Position numbers and translations under genes: made by a program. Of a stretch of 64,000 bases of DNA, positions 1 through 8,149 are shown in pieces (positions within the stretch are counted from its first letter, which is position 1; every line of letters begins with the position of its first letter). Origin of the DNA: Cytophagales bacterium (lineage in GTDB: Bacteria > Bacteroidota > Bacteroidia > Cytophagales > Cyclobacteriaceae); NCBI GenBank assembly GCA_017303805.1, contig JAFLBQ010000001.1, forward strand, positions 434,001-498,000, written 5' to 3'. The notes beneath the pieces are model-generated. The model was not told the DNA's origin and made no database searches. It saw only the letters and a list, made by a program, of their open reading frames with translations.

Positions 1-287
1 GCCTGCGCCAGGTCAAGTTGCCTTACTATGCCAAGGCGGGCGCTTAGCGATTGAAGCAGCAGCGCCATCAGATTCGACATGAGCAAAACCCAAATTAACT
101 TATACCCAAACTGACTACCGCCTGCAATGTCGGTAGCCCAGTTGCCAGGGTCCATATAGCCAACGCTTACCAGGTACGCAGGTCCCAGAAATGCAAAAAG
201 TTTGCGCCAGCCTTTGCGTTGGGTTACATCTACGGTGGCGTGTACTTCGCTTAGCGATTTGCGGGTTTGATTTCCGTTTGAGTTCAT
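1..287 (-). CDS. mntH: Nramp-family Mn2+/metal transporter, N-terminal part (cut by window edge)
   Basis: The minus-strand frame starts at the ATG at 287-285 and runs off the left edge, giving about 95 residues. A hydrophilic N-terminus of about 30 residues leads into the first membrane segment, which carries the DPGN motif at residues 46-49. In the Nramp family this unwound helix-1 motif supplies the Asp and Asn that bind the transported metal. A second hydrophobic segment follows at about 62-80. The start lies one base after the stop of the upstream DtxR-type regulator (TTAATATG), so the two are almost certainly one translationally coupled operon. This pairing points to proton-coupled Mn2+ uptake in the inner membrane. 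The family call is strong. The substrate (Mn rather than Fe) is inferred from the regulator. Confidence 0.9.
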   Translation of the reverse strand, partial: MNSNGNQTRKSLSEVHATVDVTQRKGWRKLFAFLGPAYLVSVGYMDPGNWATDIAGGSQFGYKLIWVLLMSNLMALLLQSLSARLGIVRQLDLAQ

Positions 288-288
288 A

Positions 289-942
289 TTAACCAACTAC
301 CAGAATATTTTGAGACACTTCTTTTGAGATAAAAACCCGGTGGTCTTCAATCAGAATCTCCATCGATTCATCGTACTCCTCTTTACCCAACACTTTAATT
401 TTTACTCCCGGCTTGGCGCCAATTTTATCGAGGTATTTCAGCAGGTTAGAGTCTGAATCTTTTACGGCTGCAATTTTTCCCTGAAACCCAACCTGCAACT
501 GATCTACCGGCACCTGCGGCTGCAGTTTTATTTTCCCTTTATTATCGGGTATGGGGTCGCCATGCGGATCAACCTTCGGGTAACCGAGAAATTCATCCAG
601 TTTTTCTATCAGCCGCGGAGAGTTAATGTGTTCTAATTGTTCAGCTACGTCATGCACCTCATCCCAGGCAAAGCCGAGTTTTTCCACAAGAAACGTTTCC
701 CAAAGCCGGTGTTTCCGAATTACGATAAGGGCTTCGCTTTTGCCTTTGATAGTTACGTTTACTCCGTAATATTTCTCGTAGGTAATAACTTCCTTGGCGG
801 AAAGCTTTTTTATCATATCGGTAACAGAAGCCGCCTTGGTGCTCATGGCTTCGGCAAGCTCGTTGGTGAGCACCGCTTTAGAACCTCCATCCGAAAGATG
901 ATAGATGGCCTTCAGGTAGTTTTCTTCTGTAAGACTAAGCAT
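289..942 (-). CDS. mntR: DtxR/MntR-family metal-dependent transcriptional regulator
   Basis: The 217-residue protein has the DtxR layout: a winged helix (about 1-62), a metal-binding dimerisation domain (about 63-140) and a C-terminal FeoA/SH3-like domain (about 150-217). Candidate metal ligands by family position are His78, Glu82, His97, Glu101, Glu104 and His105. Glu101 sits where DtxR has a Cys and MntR has a Glu, which favours a manganese sensor. The N-terminal Asp ligand of B. subtilis MntR appears to be Asn8 here. It is expected to repress the operon when metal is replete. The gene precedes the Nramp transporter by one base, and a palindromic candidate operator lies 34 bp upstream of its start. 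The family is certain; the Mn assignment is inference. Confidence 0.88.
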   Translation of the reverse strand: MLSLTEENYLKAIYHLSDGGSKAVLTNELAEAMSTKAASVTDMIKKLSAKEVITYEKYYGVNVTIKGKSEALIVIRKHRLWETFLVEKLGFAWDEVHDVAEQLEHINSPRLIEKLDEFLGYPKVDPHGDPIPDNKGKIKLQPQVPVDQLQVGFQGKIAAVKDSDSNLLKYLDKIGAKPGVKIKVLGKEEYDESMEILIEDHRVFISKEVSQNILVVG

Positions 943-975
943 TGCTTTTGGTGAGTAAGACTCAGCAAAAGTATA

Positions 976-995
976 TTTTTAGATTAGCCTAAAAA
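976..995. promoter_or_regulatory. Candidate MntR/DtxR operator upstream of the regulator-transporter operon
   Basis: The 20-bp site reads TTTTTAG, then a 6-bp centre, then CTAAAAA, and 16 of 20 positions are symmetric. The TTTAG...CTAAA shape resembles DtxR/MntR-class boxes. It lies in the 58-bp gap between the glycosyltransferase stop and the regulator start, where a promoter of the regulator would be. Autoregulation by the adjacent MntR is the simplest reading. Confidence 0.6.
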
Positions 996-1000
996 ATAAT

Positions 1001-2104
1001 TTAGATCAAAAATTTACTCACCCAGTCCAGAAACCGGGCTTCCTCATCGGGCCAGGTAACCTTTTCCGGTTGTGCGGTATAACGGGGCATATCAAGTTGA
1101 GCCAGGAGGTGTGGAAGATCGGGGTTATTAAAATCTACCAGTAAAGCGGCATTAGCAGACGCACACAGTTGAACCCAGGTGGGTTCGGGATGAAGTAAAA
1201 TCGGGAGTTGGCAGGCCAGGTATTCGTAGAGTTTGGTGGGCATCTTGCCGTGGGTGTGCGGTGCGGGCGGGTAACAAATAATTCCGAAAGTAGCGGTGCG
1301 GATGGTTTCCAGAATTTGGGTGTGGGGTACCAGTTGGTCGCCACCAATAAGTTTAATAAAAGTGCATCCGGCTATAGCCGATTTGATTTTTAGCAAAGTG
1401 GACTGCCTGGCACAGTAACCGATAATCTCCAATTCAATTTTGGGGTTAAGGTGGTTCAGCTTTTGCGCAAGACTAATAGCCTGAAAAACCCCGGTGCTTT
1501 CGGCCAATGTTCCGGTAAAGGCCAGCCTGATTTTATCGGCAGGTGGGTGGCGATTAAAGTTGGCGGGAACCACGGCTTTGTTTTCAAGCACCACACTTTT
1601 CGACCGTACAAATGGCAACTCATTTTCGTAACATTTTTCGGCCAGCAACACCCCATGGAAAAGGGGAGTAAGGAGCCATTCTTTGAGCCGGACCCAGCCT
1701 GCCAGCACTGGCCTGAGTGGCCTTGCAAAAGCAGGTGTGTGAAGGATGTTTCGGGCGTAATTTTCCTGAATATCGTACACAATTTTGGTTCCAAATAAAA
1801 TTCTGTTTACAATACTAACAATCAATAGATCATGGGTATTAACTATCAATAGCTCAGGTTTTAGTTTAAGGCAATTTTTTAAAACTCTCCATGAAGCGAG
1901 CAGCCGGCCGATGCTTAGCCGGTTAAAGGTTTTAAGGGGTATTCTTTGAATCAGGTCGGGCGCAGGTTGGCTTGGAGCGGGGTAGCCGATTATAGTAACT
2001 TCATAACCTTCAACCTTCGCTAACGAAGTAGCGAGTTTCTCACTCATCCGGGTATCAGTTACCGGTTTTAAAACTGAGGCAAGGACTATTCTTCGTTTTT
2101 TCAT
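1001..2104 (-). CDS. GT4-like glycosyltransferase
   Basis: This 367-residue protein has the two-Rossmann GT-B layout of family 4. The N-terminal half ends in the VNTHD stretch near residue 90 and a D-x-x-E segment (YDIQENY, about 110-117). The C-terminal half begins with a typical AFTGTLAESTG strand-loop near 195. Near 290 it has TKLYEYLACQLPIL, corresponding to the donor-nucleotide-binding E-x7-E region of this fold. It probably transfers a sugar in the cytoplasm to a lipid-linked or surface glycan acceptor; donor and acceptor cannot be read. It stands alone, divergent from dapD, and is not part of the large locus at 21-60 kb. The stop is 58 bp from the metal regulator. Confidence 0.8.
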   Translation of the reverse strand: MKKRRIVLASVLKPVTDTRMSEKLATSLAKVEGYEVTIIGYPAPSQPAPDLIQRIPLKTFNRLSIGRLLASWRVLKNCLKLKPELLIVNTHDLLIVSIVNRILFGTKIVYDIQENYARNILHTPAFARPLRPVLAGWVRLKEWLLTPLFHGVLLAEKCYENELPFVRSKSVVLENKAVVPANFNRHPPADKIRLAFTGTLAESTGVFQAISLAQKLNHLNPKIELEIIGYCARQSTLLKIKSAIAGCTFIKLIGGDQLVPHTQILETIRTATFGIICYPPAPHTHGKMPTKLYEYLACQLPILLHPEPTWVQLCASANAALLVDFNNPDLPHLLAQLDMPRYTAQPEKVTWPDEEARFLDWVSKFLI

Positions 2105-2135
2105 TTATTGCGGCCCGGTTTAAAATTACGCATAA

Positions 2136-2948
2136 ATGCAACTACAGGAATTGATTGAGAAGGCATGGGCCGATCGTGAGTTATTGAAAGCGCCAGAAAC
2201 CCAGCAAGCGGTGCGCGAGGTAGTACACTTATTAGATGCCGGTAAACTGCGGGTGGCCGAACCTGCCGGAGATGCCTGGAAAGTAAACGAGTGGATAAAG
2301 AAGGCGGTAATCCTCTACTTCCCTATCCAGCAAATGGAGGTAATAGAAGTGGGACCTTTCGAATTTCACGATAAAATCGCGTTGAAAAGGAACTACAAAG
2401 AACTGGGTGTACGGGTGGTGCCGCACGCCATTGCACGGCATGGCTCCTTTGTAAGTAAAGGTGTGATTATGATGCCCTCGTATATCAACATTGGTGCGTA
2501 TGTAGATGAGGGCACTATGGTTGACACGTGGGCTACGGTGGGTAGCTGTGCGCAGGTGGGTAAGAATGTGCATTTGAGTGGTGGGGTTGGTTTAGGCGGG
2601 GTGCTGGAGCCTGTGCAGGCTGCTCCGGTAATAATAGAAGACAATGTGTTTGTTGGTTCGCGATGTATTGTGGTAGAAGGTGTGCGCGTTGGCCGCGAGG
2701 CTGTTTTGGGTGCCAACGTTGTGCTTACCGCCAGTTCTAAAATAATTGATGTAACAGGGCCTAAACCTATGGAATACAAGGGCTTTGTGCCGCCTCAGTC
2801 GGTGGTAATTCCCGGAACAATACCCAAACAATTTGCGGCAGGTGAGTACCAGGTGCCGTGCGCATTAATTATAGGAAAGCGCAAAGAGAGTACCGACAAA
2901 AAGACCTCGCTTAATGACGCGTTACGCGAAAATAATGTTTCTGTTTAG
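2136..2948 (+). CDS. dapD: 2,3,4,5-tetrahydropyridine-2,6-dicarboxylate N-succinyltransferase
   Basis: DapD transfers succinate from succinyl-CoA to tetrahydrodipicolinate in the lysine/meso-diaminopimelate pathway, feeding peptidoglycan. The 270-residue length is normal. An alpha-helical N-terminal domain (about 1-100) is followed by a left-handed beta-helix of hexapeptide repeats from about residue 105. This includes GAYVDEGTMVDTWATVGSCAQVG and the GGVGLGGVLEP loop characteristic of DapD, and the protein ends in a short C-terminal domain. Its presence means the organism uses the succinylase branch. The gene is divergent from the glycosyltransferase, with 31 bp between the two start codons. 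Confidence 0.96.
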   Translation: MQLQELIEKAWADRELLKAPETQQAVREVVHLLDAGKLRVAEPAGDAWKVNEWIKKAVILYFPIQQMEVIEVGPFEFHDKIALKRNYKELGVRVVPHAIARHGSFVSKGVIMMPSYINIGAYVDEGTMVDTWATVGSCAQVGKNVHLSGGVGLGGVLEPVQAAPVIIEDNVFVGSRCIVVEGVRVGREAVLGANVVLTASSKIIDVTGPKPMEYKGFVPPQSVVIPGTIPKQFAAGEYQVPCALIIGKRKESTDKKTSLNDALRENNVSV

Positions 2949-3053
2949 GAAACTTAATACCCGGTAAAAGGCTGATTTTAAACCAACTGGATGGGGCGTG
3001 TGTCCATGGCATATCCTTTGTCGTTAAGTAGGTTAAACGTTAACTTTACAGGT

Positions 3054-3869
3054 ATGAAATTGTTCCTCTCGTGTGCGTTTGTTGTGCTGCTTATCAGTGC
3101 CTTTACTCTGCCGGGCTACAATGAATTTGAAACCCTGCGCAATACCAGCTTCGGGAAAGGCGAGGAGTTAACCTATCGCGTTAACTTTGGTTTTTTTACG
3201 GTAGGCAAGGCCTCTACCGTAATTGATAACAAAGTGTTTACAATGAATGGCCGCCCATGCTATAAGGTAGATGCTTTTGGCGAAACCTCGGGTTTTGTTT
3301 CGTGGGTAACCAAAGTAAACGACCAGTGGGGCGCTTATATCGATACGGCAGCCCTCGTTACGCACGTTTCTTATAGAAAAATAAGAGAAGGAAGTTATCG
3401 GAAAGACGAAATGATTACGTACGACCATGCACGCAACCAGGCCGAAGTACGGGTAATGGATAAGAAGACCAATGTGTATGGCGAACCAAAACTCTTTAAA
3501 ACACCTGATAACGTGCGCGATATGGTGGCTGGGTTTATGTATATGCGGGTTATAGACTTCAACAAATACAAAATCGGAGATACCTTGTCGGTCTCGGGTT
3601 TTTTTGAAGATACCGCCTACAACATGCGCATTATTTATTCGGGTAAGGATAAGGTAAGCACCAAGCTGGGGAAAATTCCCTGCCACAAGTTGGTTCCGGT
3701 TATGCCCGACAATAAACTTTTTGATGGCGAAAACTCGATAACCTGCTGGATGTCGGATGATGGCAACCGGATTCCGGTTAAAATACAGGCTAAGATGTTC
3801 ATTGGCAGTACCGGCATTGAACTGGTGGGAATTAAATCGCTCCGAAATCAATTACGCATTCTTTACTAA
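3054..3869 (+). CDS. DUF3108 domain protein, exported
   Basis: The likely start is the ATG at 3054, not the in-frame ATG at 2991. From 3054 the protein opens with MKLFLSCAFVVLLISAFTLP, a good Sec signal peptide, whereas the longer version puts 21 polar residues before it. The mature part (about 250 residues) begins with the GEELTYRVNFGFFTVGKAS strand typical of DUF3108. That periplasmic beta-rich family is common in Bacteroidota and Proteobacteria and its function is not established. The protein is predicted to be all-beta and periplasmic or outer-membrane associated. The mscL gene follows after 74 bp on the same strand. Confidence 0.8.
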   Translation: MKLFLSCAFVVLLISAFTLPGYNEFETLRNTSFGKGEELTYRVNFGFFTVGKASTVIDNKVFTMNGRPCYKVDAFGETSGFVSWVTKVNDQWGAYIDTAALVTHVSYRKIREGSYRKDEMITYDHARNQAEVRVMDKKTNVYGEPKLFKTPDNVRDMVAGFMYMRVIDFNKYKIGDTLSVSGFFEDTAYNMRIIYSGKDKVSTKLGKIPCHKLVPVMPDNKLFDGENSITCWMSDDGNRIPVKIQAKMFIGSTGIELVGIKSLRNQLRILY

Positions 3870-3943
3870 ACTCCCGGGCGATTCTTTTGCCAATTCTTTG
3901 CAGGAGTTTATTAATTTGGGGCATTACCTAAACCTAAATTTTT

Positions 3944-4318
3944 ATGCTTAAAGAATTTAAAGCCTTCGCCATGCGCGGCAACGTTATCGACCTTGCGATT
4001 GGGGTGATTATTGGTGGTGCATTTGGCGCTATTGTAACCTCGTTGATTAACGATGTGATTACCCCGCTTTTATTAAAGCCGGCATTGGACGCAGCTCAAC
4101 TTAGTCAGTTGGAAGACCTCACCATTATGGGGGCTGTAAAGTATGGAAAGTTTTTGGCGGCAACCATTAACTTTATCATAATCGCCTTTGTTCTGTTTTT
4201 AATTGTTAAAGGTGTAAATGCCTCTAAAAAGAAAGAAGCAGCAGCACCGGCTGCTCCGGCAGCACCGCCAGCGGATATCCAGTTACTTACAGAGATCCGC
4301 GATCTGTTAAAGAAGTAA
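3944..4318 (+). CDS. mscL: Large-conductance mechanosensitive channel
   Basis: This 124-residue inner-membrane protein opens under membrane tension and releases solutes during hypo-osmotic shock. The N-terminus shows the MscL signature (KEFKAFAMRGNVIDLAIGVIIGGAFG), that is, the amphipathic S1 helix and pore-lining TM1. TM2 spans about residues 68-90. The C-terminal cytoplasmic helix (TEIRDLLKK) is preceded by an Ala/Pro-rich linker of about 14 residues (AAAPAAPAAPPA), longer and more repetitive than in E. coli MscL. A strong hairpin terminator follows. Confidence 0.96.
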   Translation: MLKEFKAFAMRGNVIDLAIGVIIGGAFGAIVTSLINDVITPLLLKPALDAAQLSQLEDLTIMGAVKYGKFLAATINFIIIAFVLFLIVKGVNASKKKEAAAPAAPAAPPADIQLLTEIRDLLKK

Positions 4319-4336
4319 AATAGTGTACCTTATTTG

Positions 4337-4368
4337 AAAGCCGCTCGGATGAGCGGCTTTTATTTTTT
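4337..4368 (+). terminator. Rho-independent terminator after mscL
   Basis: A 10-bp perfect stem (AAAGCCGCTC / GAGCGGCTTT) with a GGAT loop is followed by TATTTTTT. It starts 18 bp after the mscL stop and covers the last codon and stop of the convergent 94-residue gene, so it separates two converging transcripts. Confidence 0.85.
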
Positions 4369-4644
4369 CTCTTCGCCCTGAAGTTTACGGTAGCGTTTTT
4401 CCTGCACCTGCCATTGTATTAAGCCGAATGAAAGCATCCCCAGAATACTCCAAACCAAAACGCCCACCACTATCCGGGCCACCGAAAATTCGTAGGCGCT
4501 CGTTTTAAAATACCGGAACAGTTCAAGTGCGGTGTAAACCGGTAAGGCAAACAGCAGTACCCCGTGCCGGAAGGCATAATTCCATTTTCCGGCTTTTCGC
4601 CTCTCGGCCCACCAGGCCACAAAGCGTTCGTCCATTTCGCTCAT
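4360..4644 (-). CDS. Small membrane protein of unknown function
   Basis: This 94-residue protein has a charged N-terminus (MSEMDERFVAWWAERRKAGK), two likely membrane segments (about 29-44 and 55-76) and a basic C-terminal tail. I do not recognise a named domain. Its start overlaps the stop of the upstream 3-hydroxyacyl-CoA dehydrogenase by four bases (ATGA-type overlap at 4641-4644), so it is translationally coupled to that gene. Nothing in the sequence links it functionally to fatty-acid metabolism beyond the shared transcript. Confidence 0.7.
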   Translation of the reverse strand: MSEMDERFVAWWAERRKAGKWNYAFRHGVLLFALPVYTALELFRYFKTSAYEFSVARIVVGVLVWSILGMLSFGLIQWQVQEKRYRKLQGEEKK

Positions 4645-5531
4645 TTCTTAAATCGATCAGCTACCACAAGTTCTTTACTGCCGGCTTTATATTGATAAAA
4701 ACCACTGCCACTCTTTACACCTTTATGGCCGGCTTGCACCATGTTTACCAACAATGGGCACGGTGCATATTTAGGGTTACCAAAACCATTGTACAACACG
4801 TGCAGTATCGATAGGCAAACATCCAAGCCAATAAAATCGGCTAATTGAAGGGGGCCCATGGGGTGGGCCATACCCAGTTTCATTACCGTATCAATTTCTT
4901 CTACTCCGGCTACGCCTTCGTATAAGCTGTAAATCGCTTCGTTAATCATGGGCATTAGAATGCGATTTGCTACAAAGCCCGGGTAGTCGTTTACTTCTAC
5001 CGGTATTTTTTCAAGCTTGCGCGATAATTCCATGATCTGATTAGTTACGGTATCGCTGGTGCGATAGCCGCGAATTACTTCTACCAGTTTCATTACCGGC
5101 ACCGGGTTCATAAAGTGCATGCCAATAACCAAATCGGGACTTTTGGTTACGGAAGCAATTTTGGTAATGGAAATAGAAGAGGTGTTGGATGCCAGTATCG
5201 TTCCGGGTTTGGTGCTCTCATCCACTTCCTTAAAGATCTTCAATTTCAAATCCAGGTTTTCGGTAGCGGCTTCTATTACCAGGTCGGCATCTTTTACACC
5301 CTCCTTTAAAAAGGTGGTGGTGGTTAAGTTGCCAAGCGTTTTTTTCTTTCCTTCTTCAGTAAGAATTCCTTTCTCTACTTGCCGTCCCAGGTTTTTCTCA
5401 ATGGTGGCAATTGCTTTCTTCAGGGCCTCTTCCGAAATATCAATCAGGTTTACCGCGTACCCATATTGCGCAACTACATGGGCAATGCCGTTTCCCATGG
5501 TGCCCGAGCCAATCACTGCTATATTTTTCAT
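4641..5531 (-). CDS. hbd: 3-hydroxybutyryl-CoA (3-hydroxyacyl-CoA) dehydrogenase
   Basis: The enzyme interconverts acetoacetyl-CoA and 3-hydroxybutyryl-CoA with NAD(P) in the cytoplasm, for short-chain beta-oxidation or butanoate metabolism. At 296 residues it matches stand-alone HBD enzymes. The N-terminal Rossmann fold carries GSGTMGNG at 8-15. The catalytic dyad is visible as His139 (GMHFMNPVP) and Glu151, with Ser118 or Ser119 (NTSS) and Asn189 (GFVANR) completing the active site. The C-terminal helical domain contains the usual HPMGPLQLADFIGLD stretch near 225-240. A small membrane-protein gene overlaps its stop. Confidence 0.95.
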   Translation of the reverse strand: MKNIAVIGSGTMGNGIAHVVAQYGYAVNLIDISEEALKKAIATIEKNLGRQVEKGILTEEGKKKTLGNLTTTTFLKEGVKDADLVIEAATENLDLKLKIFKEVDESTKPGTILASNTSSISITKIASVTKSPDLVIGMHFMNPVPVMKLVEVIRGYRTSDTVTNQIMELSRKLEKIPVEVNDYPGFVANRILMPMINEAIYSLYEGVAGVEEIDTVMKLGMAHPMGPLQLADFIGLDVCLSILHVLYNGFGNPKYAPCPLLVNMVQAGHKGVKSGSGFYQYKAGSKELVVADRFKK

Positions 5532-5561
5532 TACCTTGAATTATAAAGTTTGGTAAAGATA

Positions 5562-6068
5562 ATGGCTGCTGTCAAAAATCAACGCATAAAGAGTTTATCC
5601 ACACGCTACCTTGGTTTTTATAAAACCAGCCTTCCGGTTTTGTTTTCCATTGTAATTGGCTTTTTTGTTTGGGGTGCATATCAATTGTATATAGAATCGG
5701 GTAAATGGTTTCACAACACCTACATGATTTTTTATTTCCTGTTTCTGATCTGGGGCTGGGTTCGCATTAACCGCAATGTGCATAGGGTAGAGTTTGATGA
5801 TGAATTTTTGTACGTGATTCAGAAAGGTCAGGATATTCTTATTCCGTTAGAAAATATTAAAGAAGTGGATATAAAAACTTTGGGCGGGGTTTATGAAGTA
5901 GAACTATTTCAGGCCGAGCAGTTGGGTAATAAGTTTTACTTCAAACCATCGTTACTTTATCCGTTCAATTATAAAAGGAAAGATGAATTGGTAAATGTGT
6001 TACTTAGAAATATTAATCAGGCGTACCAGAAAAAGCAAGAGTTTCAACGGAATGCGCTACAGAGTTGA
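5562..6068 (+). CDS. Membrane protein with PH-like cytoplasmic domain, unknown function
   Basis: The frame is open from an ATG at 5550, but the ATG at 5562 (MAAVKNQRIK) looks as good; the choice is not decided by an obvious ribosome site. Two membrane segments occur at about 20-40 and 50-66 of the protein. A soluble C-terminal half follows (VEFDDEFLYVIQKGQDILIPLENIKEVDI...) with the strand pattern of small bacterial PH-like domains. I know no assigned function. The gene is divergent from hbd, with start codons about 30 bp apart. Confidence 0.7.
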   Translation: MAAVKNQRIKSLSTRYLGFYKTSLPVLFSIVIGFFVWGAYQLYIESGKWFHNTYMIFYFLFLIWGWVRINRNVHRVEFDDEFLYVIQKGQDILIPLENIKEVDIKTLGGVYEVELFQAEQLGNKFYFKPSLLYPFNYKRKDELVNVLLRNINQAYQKKQEFQRNALQS

Positions 6069-6114
6069 AGGCTTTTAACTCATACTTCGTACGCTTTCAA
6101 CGCACCTTCAACCC

Positions 6115-6477
6115 TTAAAGCTTTTCAATTGTAACCTCTTTGGCCAAACCCATGGCATTGAAGCGCAACACCAGTTGTTGATTTTCTACTAACGAATCGG
6201 CACACGCTTTACCGGGATCCACATCGTAATAATAGAATTTTTGGTTGCGCTTATATAATTCGTTCCTATCGGGGCGCCCCAGCAATTCAATTATATCCTT
6301 TTCGGATAAGCCCTTCAACTTATCCAATTGATCGATCAAAAAAGAGACATTTTGCTCGCGCACCCGCCTACATCCATTTTTATCGGCTTTCCATTGGTCT
6401 AAGTTAATGGGTGCTAAATCGGGTAATGGCTTTCCACACGAAAGTAATACGACACTAAGCCATAACCATTTTTTCAT
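6115..6477 (-). CDS. Small lipoprotein, possibly SmpA/OmlA-like
   Basis: This 120-residue protein has a very short lipoprotein signal (MKKWLWLSVVLLSC, Cys14). The mature part contains LSEKDIIELLGRPDRNELYKRNQKFYYYDVDPG. The order (helix, LLGxPD turn, strand with aromatic residues) recalls the SmpA/OmlA (BamE-like) fold, but similarity is limited and I would not claim the BAM role. The start overlaps the stop of the upstream sterol-desaturase gene by four bases (6474-6477), indicating co-translation. Confidence 0.65.
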   Translation of the reverse strand: MKKWLWLSVVLLSCGKPLPDLAPINLDQWKADKNGCRRVREQNVSFLIDQLDKLKGLSEKDIIELLGRPDRNELYKRNQKFYYYDVDPGKACADSLVENQQLVLRFNAMGLAKEVTIEKL

Positions 6478-7679
6478 TTTGCTGATAATTTATAAAACCA
6501 CATCCCCGAACTTAGTCCATATAACAAGGCAACTCCATACCCCCACACCGGTAGTGAGAATAGATAGCAAGCAACAAGCGCCAGCAATACAAACCCAACA
6601 ATTCTTATCCACTCGGCAACCGCCACCCATTTCTTTTGTTCAAACAACACCCCGCAGTTAACTACCCAAATAGAAATTAGCGAAGCCACAAAAGCTTTCT
6701 CACCTAACGCGAAACTTTTTTGTTTAAACAAGAAGATAGCGGTTACCGCCAAACATAAGATGTATTGAAACAGCACGTAGTAGTTGAGCTTAACCGGGTA
6801 GGAGGGATTGTATTTTTTATAGTCGGGCTGTAGTTCGGGTGCAGCGCGGTAGCCGCCAGCCGACTCAGGCAACCAACCTGGTTTTTTAAACAAGTATTTT
6901 ATTTTGTCACTCCAGACAGGAATTGTCTTCAACTCTTTTCTCATTTCGGCATAATGACTGAAGTTGGCCCACACCGCATTCCAACTATTAAGGGGTTTTG
7001 TAATTCCATAGGTAGGGCGTTCCTCTTCGGCCTTAAAAGTACCAAACATTTTATCCCAAATAATTAAAGAACCCGCATGGTTCTTATCAATGTATTTAGG
7101 GTTGCGCCCGTGGTGTACGCGATGATGCGAAGGCGTATTGAACACATACTCGAACCAGCCCATCTTATTAATGGTTTCGGTATGAATCCAGAATTGATAA
7201 AGAGTATTTAAGGCCGAGATAAGGGCAAAGTCGAGCGTATCGAAACCCAGAAGGGCAATGGGCAGACTAAAACCAAACGTCCAGATAACCTGAAAGCTGC
7301 TTTGCCGCAGCGCCACCGATAAATTATATTCTTCACTTTGGTGGTGCACCACGTGCCCGCCCCAAAAGAGGTTGATCTCATGACTCATGCGATGCGCCCA
7401 GTAATAGGCAAGGTCGGTTAAGAGAAAAAGCACCAGCCAATACCCCCACGTTTTATTCCATGTAAAGAATGCAAAGTTGGCGTAGAGCATTTCGTACACG
7501 CCAATTGCAAACACCCGCATAAACAAGCCCGATACCTGCGAAGTAATGCCGCAACTCAGGTTGGCAATGGCATCGGGCAGGCGGTACAAGTTGCGATGTG
7601 AAAACCGCTCTACCACCAACTCTATCCCGATAAGGATAAAAAAGATTGGAATCGATAAAACGATTGGATTAAGATTCAC
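6474..7679 (-). CDS. Sterol desaturase / fatty acid hydroxylase family membrane di-iron enzyme
   Basis: The 401-residue integral membrane protein carries the histidine boxes of the fatty acid hydroxylase superfamily: HRMSHE, HVVHHQSEEYN, a single His in WIHTE, and SHHRVHHGRN. These bind a non-haem di-iron centre that hydroxylates or desaturates a lipid using O2. The long C-terminal part with further membrane segments makes it resemble alkylglycerol-monooxygenase-like members found in Bacteroidota more than short sterol desaturases. The substrate is not readable. It is co-transcribed with the small lipoprotein gene that overlaps its end. Confidence 0.85.
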   Translation of the reverse strand: MNLNPIVLSIPIFFILIGIELVVERFSHRNLYRLPDAIANLSCGITSQVSGLFMRVFAIGVYEMLYANFAFFTWNKTWGYWLVLFLLTDLAYYWAHRMSHEINLFWGGHVVHHQSEEYNLSVALRQSSFQVIWTFGFSLPIALLGFDTLDFALISALNTLYQFWIHTETINKMGWFEYVFNTPSHHRVHHGRNPKYIDKNHAGSLIIWDKMFGTFKAEEERPTYGITKPLNSWNAVWANFSHYAEMRKELKTIPVWSDKIKYLFKKPGWLPESAGGYRAAPELQPDYKKYNPSYPVKLNYYVLFQYILCLAVTAIFLFKQKSFALGEKAFVASLISIWVVNCGVLFEQKKWVAVAEWIRIVGFVLLALVACYLFSLPVWGYGVALLYGLSSGMWFYKLSAK

Positions 7680-7715
7680 ACTGAAACGATTAGTTTTGCG
7701 ACCAAAGTTAGCGAG

Positions 7716-8135
7716 ATGACATTAAAAATTTTCAAAGGGGTTTGGTTCTTTTCGGTGCTGGCCCTGTTGGTCATGTTTTTTTATGTGTATGCCGGTTTGC
7801 CCGAGTTGGTTGTGCTTTGGGATTTTCCGCAACAGCTTACCCTTTCCAGAAACGGGTTGTTTTACAGTTCCATATCGCTTATCGCAATTCTAAATGCAAC
7901 CGTTTACCTTGCCCGGCAAACTGCTAAGGCAACCGGCTTTGCTGCGTGGTTCTATGGTATGATTGCCACGGTAAATATTTTCTTTATTGCCTTGCTTGGG
8001 TTTGTTCATGTGTTTAACGGTGGCGAGCGGTACGATTACAGCCGGATGGCTCCGGCCATCTATGGCAGCCTGATTTTAATCAGTGTTTGGTTAATTAGTT
8101 GGCCAGTGATTAAGGTTGTCAAAAAGTTTTACTAG
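7716..8135 (+). CDS. Four-helix membrane protein of unknown function
   Basis: This 139-residue protein has four predicted membrane segments (about 7-25, 48-66, 76-96 and 116-135) and no recognised catalytic motif. It resembles the small four-TM DNA-damage or DoxX-like membrane proteins only in size and topology. The gene is divergent from the desaturase gene with 36 bp between starts and is followed by a convergent lipoprotein gene 14 bp away. Confidence 0.7.
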   Translation: MTLKIFKGVWFFSVLALLVMFFYVYAGLPELVVLWDFPQQLTLSRNGLFYSSISLIAILNATVYLARQTAKATGFAAWFYGMIATVNIFFIALLGFVHVFNGGERYDYSRMAPAIYGSLILISVWLISWPVIKVVKKFY

Positions 8136-8149
8136 TTTTTTGAATTTTA

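Noticed and set aside
637..954. 105-residue plus-strand ORF over the DtxR gene
   Set aside because: It is antisense to a clear DtxR-family protein and shows no domain.
2232..2831. Minus-strand ORFs in dapD
   Set aside because: They are antisense shadows of the hexapeptide repeats of DapD.
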